Notes under the pieces: generated by a model
Seen by the model: the letters and a program-made list of their open reading frames with translations, nothing else
Database searches by the model: none
Told to the model about the DNA's origin: nothing
Assembly (NCBI RefSeq): GCF_000003815.2
Contig: NC_049988.1
Span: 15,959,778-16,023,777 of the forward strand
Origin: Branchiostoma floridae
Lineage: Eukaryota; Chordata; Leptocardii; Amphioxiformes; Branchiostomatidae
DNA length: 64,000 nt
Reading direction: 5' to 3'
Position numbers and translations under genes: made by a program
Shown: positions 1 through 10,340 of the stretch, one piece after another
How positions within the stretch are numbered: position 1 is the first letter of the stretch
Layout of the letters: every line of letters begins with the position of its first letter

Positions 1-2935
1 GCATAGATGGGTATCACTTATACAGACAGGACAGGAATCGGTCTGGGGGAGGGGTCGCAATTTATGTGTCTGAAGCATATAGCCACACTGAGAGGACAGA
101 TATGACACAACCTGGATTAGAGGCACTTTTCTGCCAAATCCAGCTGCCCTTTACCAAACCTATTGTTGTTGGTTCTATCTACAGACCTCCAAATGCCACA
201 GTGGATTTCTACTCACTGCTAAGAGACAGTCTAGAGACCTGGAGCACCTGCACTCCAAACTCAGAACTGTTCCTGCTTGGGGACATGAACATTGACCTGA
301 GTAACACAGACACGTCAGGAGCCAGACACATCACAAACCTTAGCCAGGAATACCAGCTACAGCAGGTAATAGATAAGCCCACAAGAGTGCTCCAACATTC
401 GAGTACTATAATTGATCACATTTACTGTAGTGACTTACATCAGGTGTGTGAGCATGGTGTAGTGCACTCCACCCTTTCGGACCACTATGCAGTGTTCTGT
501 GTCAGGAAGGCAAAGCGACCTAAATCAGCACCTAGATATATCACCTCACGCAAGTTCTCCAACTTCGATGAGAACAATTTCCTGACCCATCTTAGAACAC
601 TAAGCTGGGACAGTGTCCTACAGTCCACCTGTGTAGAGGAAGCCTGGGGACTATTTAGGTCTCTCTTCATCACTGTTAGTGATTTACATGCCCCATTCAT
701 ATCAAAACGCACAAAGGCAAATCAGCCCAAATGGCTCACACCTGACCTTCAGCGATTGATGCATGACAGAGATAGCACTAAGGCGAAAGCCCGTAGGACA
801 GGTGCTACTGTAGACTGGGAAGGATATAAAGCCAAAAGAAACCATGTCAACAAATTGGTCAAACAGGCCAAAGCAATGTACTGTCAACAAAAACTAAAAG
901 AAAATATGTCAAACACAAGTAAGTTATGGGCAACAATAAAGGAAGTACTTCCAAACAAAAACCCTGTTGTTACCAAGTCACTTCATTGGGGAGGGCAGTT
1001 CTACAAGGACCCCTCTAGCATAGTCTCCTGTTTCAACAACTTCTTTGTTTCCATTGGAAACAAGTTAGCTGAGAAGTTCACGAAACAGACAGGTAACTTG
1101 GTTTGCCCAGATAAGTACAAGAAGCTAACATCCACTTTCGCCTTCAAGGAGGTAACAGAAGTTACTGTATACGACAAGCTCAGAGTCTTAGGGACTAACA
1201 AGGCCACAGGGTTGGACAAGATACACTCAAGACTGCTAAAAGCAGCTGCACCGTGTATATGCAAACCTATGACCCACATATTTAATCTGTCTCTCTCATC
1301 TGGTATCATTCCTAAGGAATGGAAGACAGCTAAGGTGACCCCAATACACAAAGGGGGGGAAAAAGAGGATCCAAATAATTATAGGCCTATATCTGTTCTT
1401 CCAGTCATCATGAAAGCCTTTGAAAAAGAGGTACATGGTCAGTTCCTGGAATATCTCCACCATCACAGCATTCTCTCTGAACAGCAGTCTGGGTTCCGGC
1501 CAGGTCATTCCACTACTACTACTTTACTGGATGTCACTGACCATGTGTATCAAAACATTGACAGTGGAAACCTAGTGGGGGCTGTGTTTTTAGACCTGAA
1601 AAAGGCTTTTGATACAGTAGATCATTGCCTGTTACTGAAGAAACTGTCCTGGATTGGGGTTAAAGATGTAGAACTCAAATGGTTCACAAATTACCTATTT
1701 GATAGAAAGCAGACAGTGTCTCTAGACGGTTGTGTATCTGATTATCTCCCAGTGACAGTAGGTGTGCCACAAGGGTCAATCCTTGGGCCATTGTTATTTA
1801 TTGTGTTTATAAATGATCTACCTGACTGTATCTCCAACAAAGTATGTCTCTATGCTGATGATACGGCAATTTTTTGCTCCAGTAATGACACTAGGTACAT
1901 TGAAGCCACTCTGAATTCAGAACTCTCCCACATAGCTACATGGTTCCAGTTAAACCATTTGACCCTAAATGCCTCAAAGACAAAGTGGATGCTCTTTGGG
2001 AGCAGTGGTAAGCTTAAGAAAGCACATACAGTGTCAATCAAAATTGGACTAGAGTCAATAGAAAGAGTGGTTTCATTTAAATACCTAGGGCTTATTCTTG
2101 ATGACAAATTGTTGTGGAATGAACATGTTGACAAACTCTGCTCAAAGGTAACCCAACGAGTAGGTTTACTCAGACGTCTTAGACCTTGCTTCACTGTAAA
2201 TATAGCTGACATGTTGTATAAAGCAATGGTACTCCCCCTTCTGGATTACTGTGACACCGTGTGGGATAGCTGCGGAGTGGGGAGACAACAACAACTCCAA
2301 GTGCTACAGAACCGGGCTGCCAGGGTAGTTCTGCAACTCAACCTACAGGCCAGCAGTGTCCTCAACCTTCATGAGAAGCTCAGCTGGCAGTACCTCGCAG
2401 GGAGAAGGCGGGATCATGTGTGCATTATGGTTTACAAGTGTATCAACGGGCTAGCACCAACATACCTATCATCCATCTTCTCTCACAACCACAGCTTACA
2501 CAATTACCAAACCAGACAGACATCACTCCTATACAAACCCTTTTTCAAGACCACAACAGGACAGCGTACATTTTCATACAGAGGTGCTAAACACTTTAAT
2601 TCACTTCCAGCCTACATTAAGCAAGTTCAAAGCCTAAATTCATTTAAGTCAGCTTTGAAAGACCTAACATAGTTTCAGTACTGAGTAGTGACCTCTGACC
2701 TCCCAAACTGTTGACCTTGGATCGGATTATGATTTTGATTTATCTATGTCTTTCATGTTTCAGTTGTATTTATATGTTTCCGACGTATTGTCTACTTTCT
2801 CTCTGTAAGTTGTTTTTATTTCCTTGTATGTATATGTGAATACTGGGCCCTATTGAAAACCAGTGTACTAGCACTGAATAGGCTACCCAGGTGTATGAAA
2901 ATAAACAAACAAACAAACAAACAAAACAAACAAAC
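1..2935 (+). mobile_element. CR1/L2-like non-LTR retrotransposon, left end outside window
   Basis: The element covers the ORF2 coding region, a ~220-bp 3' UTR and a terminal (AAAC)n tract at about 2899-2935. The short microsatellite-like tail instead of long poly(A) is typical of CR1/L2-type LINEs. The reading frame is already open at base 3, so the 5' part, including any ORF1, lies to the left of the window. No stop or frameshift was seen over 2.67 kb, suggesting a young copy. It lies in the direction in which the missing RACGAP1 exons should be found, so it probably sits inside a RACGAP1 intron. Confidence 0.85.
3..2672 (+). CDS. LINE ORF2 protein: endonuclease (C-terminal part) plus reverse transcriptase
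   Basis: The frame starts at the window edge with the end of an APE-type endonuclease: the DGYHLYRQDRNRSGGGVAIY region, then GSIYRPPN, LLGDMNID and the SDHYAVF block holding the catalytic Asp-His pair. A ~200-residue linker follows. The reverse transcriptase shows NNYRPISVLP, SGFRPGHSTTT, FLDLKKAFDTVDH, GVPQGSILGPLLF and the catalytic YADDT motif. The C-terminal part contains the GLAPTYLSS motif common in CR1/L2-like elements. The protein nicks target DNA and primes reverse transcription of the element RNA. There is no RNase H domain. The frame is open upstream of the first in-frame GTG at 66, so the true start is outside the window. The clade is inferred from motifs only. Confidence 0.88.
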   Translation: MDGYHLYRQDRNRSGGGVAIYVSEAYSHTERTDMTQPGLEALFCQIQLPFTKPIVVGSIYRPPNATVDFYSLLRDSLETWSTCTPNSELFLLGDMNIDLSNTDTSGARHITNLSQEYQLQQVIDKPTRVLQHSSTIIDHIYCSDLHQVCEHGVVHSTLSDHYAVFCVRKAKRPKSAPRYITSRKFSNFDENNFLTHLRTLSWDSVLQSTCVEEAWGLFRSLFITVSDLHAPFISKRTKANQPKWLTPDLQRLMHDRDSTKAKARRTGATVDWEGYKAKRNHVNKLVKQAKAMYCQQKLKENMSNTSKLWATIKEVLPNKNPVVTKSLHWGGQFYKDPSSIVSCFNNFFVSIGNKLAEKFTKQTGNLVCPDKYKKLTSTFAFKEVTEVTVYDKLRVLGTNKATGLDKIHSRLLKAAAPCICKPMTHIFNLSLSSGIIPKEWKTAKVTPIHKGGEKEDPNNYRPISVLPVIMKAFEKEVHGQFLEYLHHHSILSEQQSGFRPGHSTTTTLLDVTDHVYQNIDSGNLVGAVFLDLKKAFDTVDHCLLLKKLSWIGVKDVELKWFTNYLFDRKQTVSLDGCVSDYLPVTVGVPQGSILGPLLFIVFINDLPDCISNKVCLYADDTAIFCSSNDTRYIEATLNSELSHIATWFQLNHLTLNASKTKWMLFGSSGKLKKAHTVSIKIGLESIERVVSFKYLGLILDDKLLWNEHVDKLCSKVTQRVGLLRRLRPCFTVNIADMLYKAMVLPLLDYCDTVWDSCGVGRQQQLQVLQNRAARVVLQLNLQASSVLNLHEKLSWQYLAGRRRDHVCIMVYKCINGLAPTYLSSIFSHNHSLHNYQTRQTSLLYKPFFKTTTGQRTFSYRGAKHFNSLPAYIKQVQSLNSFKSALKDLT

Positions 2936-2948
2936 CCGAAATATTTTA

Positions 2949-4130
2949 AAGTCAAACTGCTGAAGAGAAGTAAGTGACTGCTACGATTATCGTAGATATG
3001 GCCCTAAAAAAACTGATAAAAGAAGCCTTCTCAATAGCCTAAAATGCAAGAGCTTCCGGGGGGGCTTCGCCCACCTGGGTCCCCCCCACAGTGGCCCTGC
3101 CCCTGGACCCCGCCAGGGACATTCGGCGGCCCCCGGACCCCTGTCCGACGCTTTGAAAAAATCCTGGCGAGAAGTCTGTACGGCCTGAGTCTTCAAGTTA
3201 ACGTATTGTGTGGTCCCGCTTATGAATATTAATTAGCCTTCGCTTTCCTCTTCGCTGATTGGCTGAACCATTAATTGAATTAACTCTTCCTGCCGGCTAG
3301 ACGCAGGTGCAGATGTCGGCTCTGTGGGGTGAACGTCCGAAAGGTCACGGCATGGAGAACGAAAGAAAACCAATTTCCCCTAAAAAAAGTGCTGTAATTA
3401 AGCCTTTTACAGTACTTTATGCCAAAAATTTTACTTGGATCATTTTACCAACTATATTATGCCTATCTATACCAAATGTTACTCATACCAGGGTACAGGG
3501 GTGAAAAATATACCGTTATAAGACCGTCAACAACAGTCGCACGGAGCTAACAGCGCAGCGAAAATACCATCGCTAGCGTTTCAACTTCGGATAACAAGTT
3601 ATAAGTACTGTTGAACTCAGTAACGTTAAAGTTTGTTTTTAGTTGCCTTTGACGGTTTGACCTGAAACAGTGTTACGCTAAACTCCTGAAGAGAAGTTAA
3701 GTGACTGCTGCGATTATCATAGATATGCCCCTAAGAACTGATACAATATAAAGCCTTCTGAATAGTCTAAAATGCGAGAGCCTTAGGCGGGCTTTGCTCC
3801 CCCTGGCGGGAACACTGCTATATACGGGATCATGAGGCCCCGCTTATGAATATTAATTAGCCTTTGGCCTCCTCTTCGCTGATTGGCTAGGTCTTTGATT
3901 CAATTAACTCTCCGGCTGACGCGCACAGGTGTGGCTCTGTGCGGGGTCACAGAAGGTCACGTCAGGAGGCCAAAAGAAAACAAATTTCCCCTCAGAAAAG
4001 TGCCAAAATTAATCATTTTAAAGTTGTTTATGTCAAAAATTTTACTTGAATCTTGTTACCAAGTATCTAATGCCTATCTATACCAAATTTCAGGTCATTT
4101 AATTGTAATACCAGGGTACAGGAGCCAAAA
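2949..4130. repeat. Two diverged direct copies of a ~500-bp repeat
   Basis: Copy 1 (about 2949-3510) and copy 2 (about 3674-4130) share, in the same order: CTGAAGAGAAGT, GTGACTGCT, CGATTATC-TAGATATG, AAGCCTTCT, CTTATGAATATTAATTAGCC, CTCTTCGCTGATTGGCT, TTTTACTT and TACCAGGGTACAGG. The offset is about 625-725 bp and changes along the copies, so several small indels separate them. Copy 1 carries a GC-rich insertion (3054-3150) that copy 2 mostly lacks. No coding function is apparent in the short ORFs here. Copy 2 runs directly into the 162-bp tandem array. Confidence 0.75.
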
Positions 4131-4660
4131 GTGTCCTTTTTTGGTCAAAATTGGCCAAAAATCGCAAAAATAAGCATTTTGTTGCACTGTACACCAAAAG
4201 TGTTATTGAATTTATATGAAGGGATTATCAAGGCACATCTGTGTCAAATTTCAGCTCATTCGGTTGCAATACCAAGGTACAGGAGCCAAAAGTGTCCTTT
4301 TTTGGTCAAAAATTGGTCAAAAAATCGCAAAAATAAGCATTTTGTTGTACTGTACACCAAAAGTGTTCTTAAATTTATATGGGGGCATTATCAAGGCACA
4401 TCTCTGTCAAATTTCAGCTCATTTGGTTGTAATACCAGGGTACAGGGGCCAAAAGTGTCCTTTTTTGGTCAAAAATTGGTCAAAAAATCGCAAAAATAAG
4501 CATTTTGCTGTACTGTACACCAAAACTGATATTGAATCTATATGGGGGACTTATCAAGGCACATCTGTGCCAAATTTCAGCTCATTCGGTTATAATACCA
4601 GGGTACAGGGGGCCCAAATATACAGTTTTGGTCTTAAGATGACCAAAAAACCTTAATAAA
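4081..4660. repeat. Tandem repeat, unit ~162 bp, about 3.5 copies
   Basis: The block beginning GTGTCCTTTTTTGGTCAAAA recurs at 4131, 4292 and 4455 (periods 161 and 163). Each unit continues with ATCGCAAAAATAAGCATTTT, a CTGTACACCAAAA segment, TATCAAGGCACATCT and TTTCAGCTCATT. A partial last unit ends near 4660. The short open frames on the plus strand come from the repeat and are not taken as genes. Confidence 0.85.
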
Positions 4661-5083
4661 ATCATTTAAGAGACAGATATGGAAAAAATGAAAAAAACGC
4701 CCGAGGGTATTGGCCCACTCTACCCTTGTGCCAAATTTCAAGTCATTCGGTTGAGGAACAACGGAGATACCGTGTTCTGAAGATTTGACAGGAGAAAGAA
4801 ACATTACGAATACAATATATTTCACCATACCTATGGTATGGCTGAAATATAACTATCAACTTGTCTTACTTTACTTTATTCAAATTGTGACAAGAACAAT
4901 ACATTGTGGACACAAGGTAGCAGGTTGATATTGTGACCAATAAAACATATACTATCATTCTTCAATACATTGTATTTTCATTTTAATGTTAGATATAGTC
5001 ATAAAATTTTTAAATGTCATCTAGCTATTTGTACAATCTTCTGACATGAAGACAAGTATATCTTATGTGGAAAGTGTACCAAC
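4661..5083. other. AT-rich non-coding stretch, probably RACGAP1 intron
   Basis: No exon, repeat unit or RNA gene was recognised. If RACGAP1 continues to the left, this is intron following its last exon visible in the window. Confidence 0.4.
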
Positions 5084-8000
5084 CTTTTTGCCTCCATGTG
5101 AATGTCTCTTCCATTCTGTTCCATCTCTCAACATTGAAATATCCTGAGGAAACAATTATGATTTGCAACACATTAAATACTACATAGATAGATACAACAT
5201 AGGAGAAAGCCATCTTGTGGAGATCTAAATACATTGTACAAAACATAAAAATGACAGAGGAAGGAATATGTCCAAAATGTCGTATTCAGACAGGAACTTA
5301 CATTACAAAAATATACAAGACTGTCTATATCCTCTTCACTGTTTGATGATATGTTAAGTTTATTAGGGAAGAAGACCTAACTACTTACAGCATCCAAGTC
5401 ATCATCTGTGCGATCATAGCTGATGTCAGATGCAGAGAGAATCGAACCGTTGGATTCATCTATTGCCGACAATCTGAAGTGATAAAACAAAAACACATTA
5501 TGCATTTAAATTTTAACGTCAAAAGATCAACCTGCATGATCTAATAATCACCAAGCAGATCCTACAGTGGCATAAGATAGTACCAAACTGGCCAAGGAGT
5601 GTAGTCAGCCAAGAGGTGTCCATTTGCCATGTAGGGAAACACACTCCTAAGCCAGCTTCACTCCTCTGCCAGCTTTTGATACTATCTTATGCTACCGTAG
5701 GATCTGCTTGGAGATTATGATCTAACTCCATCAATATTATTCTACTATTTCTATACAGTAAATAACAGAACACAATAAAAACTATAATGGTTTTGAAATG
5801 AACAAAAAACAAACCTTTTAGCAGGGGACTTGAGGTTTGTAGCGCTGGCCAGAGCAGCGAGACTCTCCCTGCCTTTCTCGTCCAGCATGCTGCGCTGTTT
5901 GTCGTCCAACAATTCTCGCACAAGGGCTACTTGTCGTTCCTAGGAAGGCCAAAGTGGATAGTTTTAAAGAACACTTGCAGATAGATGACAAAAGTTATGT
6001 GTGATGGGTCATTCAGTGTAATATAACCAGCTGCTGCAGCGCCGCATGCCTGCGAAGCTGGTGTGTTATGCCGAACGGCGGTTATACCGGCTATATAGAT
6101 ACAGAGATATACAGAGAGTAAACAACACATGTTTTTGACACGTCCTTCAAAAGTTGGTGACAAAAGGTATCAATGTGGTGCCACTGTTATGGTAGAAATA
6201 CTTTGTTCTTACTCAGATATAAGATAACTACAAACTGCAAATATAATAACAAGTTGCAGGAAAAGAACAAAAAATAGTGACACGTCTATAAAGGTTAGAC
6301 ATCCTGGTAAACAATATTACAATTCAATCTCTACAACTGGAAAAAGAACGCCTTAGAACGGAGATGTACTTCCAGACACCCACCACTCTTCTCCTGCGTC
6401 ACTAGAAAGAATGAACTGGTAGGACAATCCATACAAGTACATGTACATCTAACTGGAAAAACAGGTTGGACACACCAAGTCACTAACTTATAAGGATCAT
6501 ATGCAAATGTCACTCATATGTAAAACATGTTGGTATAGTTCCTTTGGTTAGACAATGCCATGAACAAAGAGTGACCTACCAAAGTGTCCTTCTCACCCTC
6601 AGCTTTCATGCGTCGTTTCATCTCTACGTCCACCTGGTTCCTGATTAACATATTCAAGAACAAACAGTCAGATCAAGTCTCAATTGCTCACAGCATCTTC
6701 TAATCAACGCAACTCTTGCCATCATTCAATATCTTTGACTTGGTCTACAATGTAACATTTTTTATCTGTGGAAAGCATTCCAAATACAGTCATACAAGTC
6801 TTACACAACTGGTAGCCACTAACTTTTTGGTCTTGTTTTACAACTATTATAATGTGTGCATATCTACATGGGCAATGAGACATTGCAAAGAAAAAACTGC
6901 TAAGAAACGAGTTAAAAACAAGGTTCAGCAAAGAAAGGTAAGACAAAAGTGAGAAGGCTGGGAGTAACTGCTGACCTGGCATGCTTCAGTTTGGTCTCCA
7001 GAGCGTCCTTTTCTGCCTGCAGTTTTATCAGCCTCTCTCTCATCCCACCGGACTCCATTTCCGCCGTGAGCCATCGCTGGCGACACTGCTCCTGGTTCCT
7101 CACAAACTGCAGGAACTCTGTGGAAGTTTGTGGGAAACAGTTATTTCTTTAAAGCATTTCTGTATACTTATTTTATGTGCATAATGCTTTTTAATGCTGT
7201 CATCATGTTATACATTCAGCCTGGGTGCCAACCTTTTCAGCTATTAGTATACTCTCTGACAGAAGTATGCTCTCTGACAGAAACTAAAAAAAGCTAGCAT
7301 CCGGGTTATGAATATGAATATAATGCAAGGACTTTGTGTTTACCAAAGACCAACAAACCACACAATGCTCTGGGTCTGAAAGCTAACTACTTTTCAATCT
7401 TGCATCGTGAACAGAATATCTTTACTCAACTTCTATTTTTCTTACATGGCAAAAGATTTGATGTGGTTTTAATTGTGATTTAGGCATTTATTGATAGCTG
7501 AGAACTTCAAATCTACTCACTGGAACTGGTACAGTTCAAATTTGGGCAAAAATAGTAAATATTCATATAAGTTCACCAAAACAACAACATGACGGGTGTT
7601 AGACTGTTAGCAGGTGTGTTATTCTCCCCATTGTCCACTGTGAGCACACGACGCTTACGTTGATTGTCTTACCTGATTCACAGCCTTGTGTGAGCACATT
7701 GGTGCATCGCACAAGATCATCGAAAGCGGCAACAAGTGACATCTTTGACAACCTGTAACAAATACAAGGCGGAGTCGTGACTTGTGAGTTGACTTAACAT
7801 GATATGATAACAACACTCATATTGTCATGTACAAATTATGAGTGGCAACACAGAGGATTTATAATTTTAGCCATCCCCATACCATAGTTTTTGTTTTTTT
7901 TTGCAGATGGTCTAGGGGACGAAAAGACTAGTAACCATAAATTGCTACCCTTTCTGTCAATTTGAATTCAAATAGTTTACAACAGCTTCTGTTAAAAGAT

Positions 8001-8841
8001 TCTTATTTTCTGATATTTTTGGTATGGTGCCGTGGTTTAGCTTTCTTGCACCCATGGAGGTACCACAACTCTCACTGAATTCATATCATTTATGAGACCA
8101 CTAGTACAATTTGAGTGCACAGGGTGAAAAAATAAACACAGTCAGTAGCTACTTAGAAATAGTGGCAAAATCGGATGCACAGGAGCCAAATATTTTTGTA
8201 ACGCCTTGTGCAGTGGCTTTGAAAATAATTTGAACCCCTAGAGCTCTGAGAGTCTATCTTCGGAGTTCCGCACATTTTCGTTGCCGAATCATGTCAAAAT
8301 CCATTCATATATCTTGCTTAATATATGAGGAATTGCTTGTGATACAAACTCTCATGCAAAAGATCTAGCGATGTCCGTGGCATATTATTCTGATTGAGTA
8401 TCTACAGGGTTGAAAGATATATGACATGATTGACGTGATGTTGCAACTGACATCCTGGTTCAGACAAAATGCCCCCCTCCCACACTCAAAAATGCGCTGC
8501 AAACTTCAACATTTTGGAAGGATACCCTAGACTTTCCGAACCTGAAAATACACAATCTTGTGAACAAAAGTATCAGTAACTATTTCTTTGGGTAATATAC
8601 GACTAAAAACCAACAAAGAGGCACAAATACTTACTTTTTCTGGAAAAACAACTTGAAGATGGCGCTTGGACGCCCTCCGCCGGTTAGCGCCGTGAATTCA
8701 AAAATGGCAGCCAATCAACGGGCTGCGTTCCACCGGAAGAATTTCCGAAGATTCCCGAACAGCCGATCACGTACGAAGATGACGTAGAGGGTCAAAGTTG
8801 AGAAACGATCACCGACCGCCATCTGCTCCGTCCCGTGACAT
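5084..8841 (-). CDS. RACGAP1: Rac GTPase-activating protein 1 (centralspindlin subunit), 5' half only
   Basis: Six coding exons read on the minus strand: 7742-7673 (ATG at 7742), 7117-6976, 6640-6580, 5939-5815, 5473-5389 and 5143-5084. All junctions have AG/GT sites and compatible phases. The spliced protein begins MSLVAAFDDLVRC and includes EFLQFVRNQEQCRQRW, KLKHARNQVDVEMKRR, LERQVALVRELLDD and KRLSAIDESNGSILS. These match the order and spacing of human RACGAP1 (KLKHARNQVDVEIKRR, RLSTIDESGSILSDISF). This part is the N-terminal coiled coil that binds the MKLP1 kinesin, plus the Ser-rich linker. The C1 and RhoGAP domains must lie beyond the left edge, past the LINE and satellite. The last exon (5143-5084) fits in phase but is weakly conserved. 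A non-coding first exon probably ends at 8635, before GTAAGT (8634-8629). Confidence 0.88.
5537..5724. mobile_element. Inverted-repeat MITE (family A) in RACGAP1 intron
   Basis: Terminal inverted repeats of about 55 bp are visible: CCAAGCAGATCCTACAGTGG on the left, and on the right a sequence whose reverse complement is CCAAGCAGATCCTACGGTAG, followed inward by CATAAGATAGTA. A related copy lies at 21222-21362. There is no coding capacity. Confidence 0.75.
6294..6560. repeat. Possible small repeat in RACGAP1 intron
   Basis: GGTTAGACATCCTGGTAAAC at 6294 recurs as GGTTAGACATCCAGGTAAAC at 16741. The segment AGTCACTAACTTATAA with ATATGCAAATGT (about 6479-6510) recurs in the hairpin at 11503-11588. 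These are scattered pieces of one interspersed family; exact limits were not resolved. Confidence 0.4.
7118..7672. other. RACGAP1 intron, nothing recognised
   Basis: AT-rich intron between the first two coding exons. A short imperfect repeat, ACTCTCTGACAGAA then GCTCTCTGACAGAA, occurs near 7251-7282. No RNA gene or element was recognised. Confidence 0.5.
8635..8841 (-). promoter_or_regulatory. Presumed RACGAP1 first exon and promoter
   Basis: On the minus strand a GC-rich stretch ends in a strong donor (GTAAGT at 8634-8629), as expected for a non-coding first exon. Just upstream are TTTGAA (8702-8697, the CHR consensus of G2/M genes) and a CCAAT box (plus-strand CCAAT at 8711-8715). An AAGATGGCGCT motif at 8656 resembles a YY1 site. 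Human RACGAP1 is a mitotic gene, so CHR and CCAAT elements would be expected, but the spacing here is shorter than the usual CCAAT-CHR arrangement. The transcription start is not determined. Confidence 0.4.
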
Positions 8842-8941
8842 NNNNNNNNNNNNNNNNNNNNNNNNNNNNNNNNNNNNNNNNNNNNNNNNNNNNNNNNNNN
8901 NNNNNNNNNNNNNNNNNNNNNNNNNNNNNNNNNNNNNNNNN
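8842..8941. other. Assembly gap (100 N)
   Basis: A run of exactly 100 N, the conventional placeholder for a gap of unknown size. It lies in the promoter region between RACGAP1 and ATP5PF. Confidence 0.99.
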
Positions 8942-9339
8942 CCGAAGCACGCGGCGCGGGCTATTAATCCTTTAATCGTACAACTGGTATTGACTACCTT
9001 AGAAATCTTACACAAGAAGTATTATGTTTAGCCAGAATGGTGTTGAGTGGATAAGTGGTGCTAAAATTGTATTTTTTTCATGAAAATTTGACCAGACCGA
9101 CAGCGTCATGGGTGACCGTAAAATAATGATTTGCCCTGATTTTAGAGGACTAAAACTAGTAAAAGAGCAATGTAAAAATATTCATTTTACCATACAGTTC
9201 TACATGTTAATAGGGATAGGAGTAGTTATGTCAACCTTCTGCTGGTACTAACATTGTTTTGCACGATCACGAAAGGTGTAACACTAAAAACATGCTGATA
9301 TAGCTTACCTGATCACGGGCATACTTACCTCATAGGCCC

Positions 9340-9620
9340 TGTCAGAAGTTGGTGGGGTCACGTGGTCTTTTGGTTACGTGTGCAACGCATGCCGAGTGCG
9401 TGCCCTCAGTCGGTTTTTGTCGCAAAATCGCACTTCGGGTACCTTCCGCATCCGTCGGAAATCACCGTCGGAACTTTCCGCTCTCACTCGGGTTCTTCGG
9501 GTCACGCACGGAACACCGACCCGGGCGCTTCAGCACAGGCGATCCGACAACAATACCTTCGCCTACCGCCGAGGGGCTGACCGCACTCTCGGACCTCTCT
9601 CTCATTTAACAAAAGTGGTG
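9340..9620. promoter_or_regulatory. CpG-rich segment between RACGAP1 and ATP5PF
   Basis: This stretch is clearly richer in CG dinucleotides than its surroundings and is open in all three plus-strand frames for 70-90 codons without recognisable protein similarity. A consensus donor, GAGGTAAGTATG, is visible on the minus strand around 9320-9331. It could be a further 5' exon of RACGAP1 or of another minus-strand transcript, or the ATP5PF promoter. Its function is not settled. Confidence 0.3.
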
Positions 9621-9733
9621 TCGACGTGCGGTTTTCGGCATCATATTCGTCACTAATCTACCTACCCGGGATATTACTGTGATTTTGGACACCGCTTTGG
9701 TTTTTTTTTTCTATATCATCTCAAAGTTGGGAC

Positions 9734-10009
9734 ATGCAAACATGGCGAACGTACCTTGAAAGTGACCTTCTTTCAGCGAAATTTCTAGAAACCACACCGA
9801 CTGACAAAGATGGCGCCTTCCTTTTACGCCCCTCTAACGTTTCCGCATGGAAAACAATTTACGGCGCATGTTTGGACATGTCTGAGAGGCAAAGTTTCGC
9901 CGAAATTTTGAATCGGCAAATCGACCCGCCATTTTTCCAAATGCCGCACATGAGGCGTTTTGTCGTAAATGGACCAGACCAAATTCTGACAGGTGTGTGC
10001 CCGTGCTGA
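9734..10009 (+). CDS. Unassigned 91-codon ORF, possible first exon
   Basis: I do not recognise this product. The ORF starts MQTWRTYLESDLLSAKFLE, is not low-complexity, and contains KDGAFLLRPSNVSAWK and FRRF-like basic residues near the end. A usable donor (GACAG then GTGTGTGCC) lies at about 9992, 18 nt before the stop, so it could be a coding first exon whose continuation is masked by the downstream element and gap. GAFLLRPS looks superficially like the FLVR region of SH2 domains, but the flanking SH2 pattern is absent. It may be chance. Confidence 0.2.
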   Translation: MQTWRTYLESDLLSAKFLETTPTDKDGAFLLRPSNVSAWKTIYGACLDMSERQSFAEILNRQIDPPFFQMPHMRRFVVNGPDQILTGVCPC

Positions 10010-10340
10010 TGAAACCTTGGCATGTAAAGCAGACTCTATTCTTCTTCAAAGACGATTAGATCAGTGCAAAGAGAGCATGATCTCGTCGTGAATGTTACTT
10101 TATACATCTTTATACATGTTGCTGTACGTAAAACTTGCGGAAATACGCTGCCATCTAGATCATCCGCAGGGACCGGGGCTCAAGGCTTGCTGTAGTGGTT
10201 TGTTGCTTTTGACCTGCTTGTGTTCACTGGCACATGCAACTGTGGGGAGATTTGACTGACAGAAGACGGCAAACCATGTTCATACGCTTTAAATGCTTGA
10301 AAACGAATCAATTTCATTTGAATGCGATTCATGTGAAGAC

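Noticed and set aside
4131-4656. Overlapping 120-146-codon plus-strand ORFs
   Set aside because: They follow the 162-bp satellite units and repeat their own peptide; no independent coding signal.
9315-9345. CATACTTACCT resembles the 5' end of U1 snRNA
   Set aside because: Only the first ~12 bases agree; the U1 stem-loops and Sm site do not follow. A minus-strand splice donor explains the same bases.
9734-10009. SH2-domain protein from GAFLLRPS
   Set aside because: Only one short motif matches; the preceding W-x-G and following beta-strand pattern of SH2 domains are missing.
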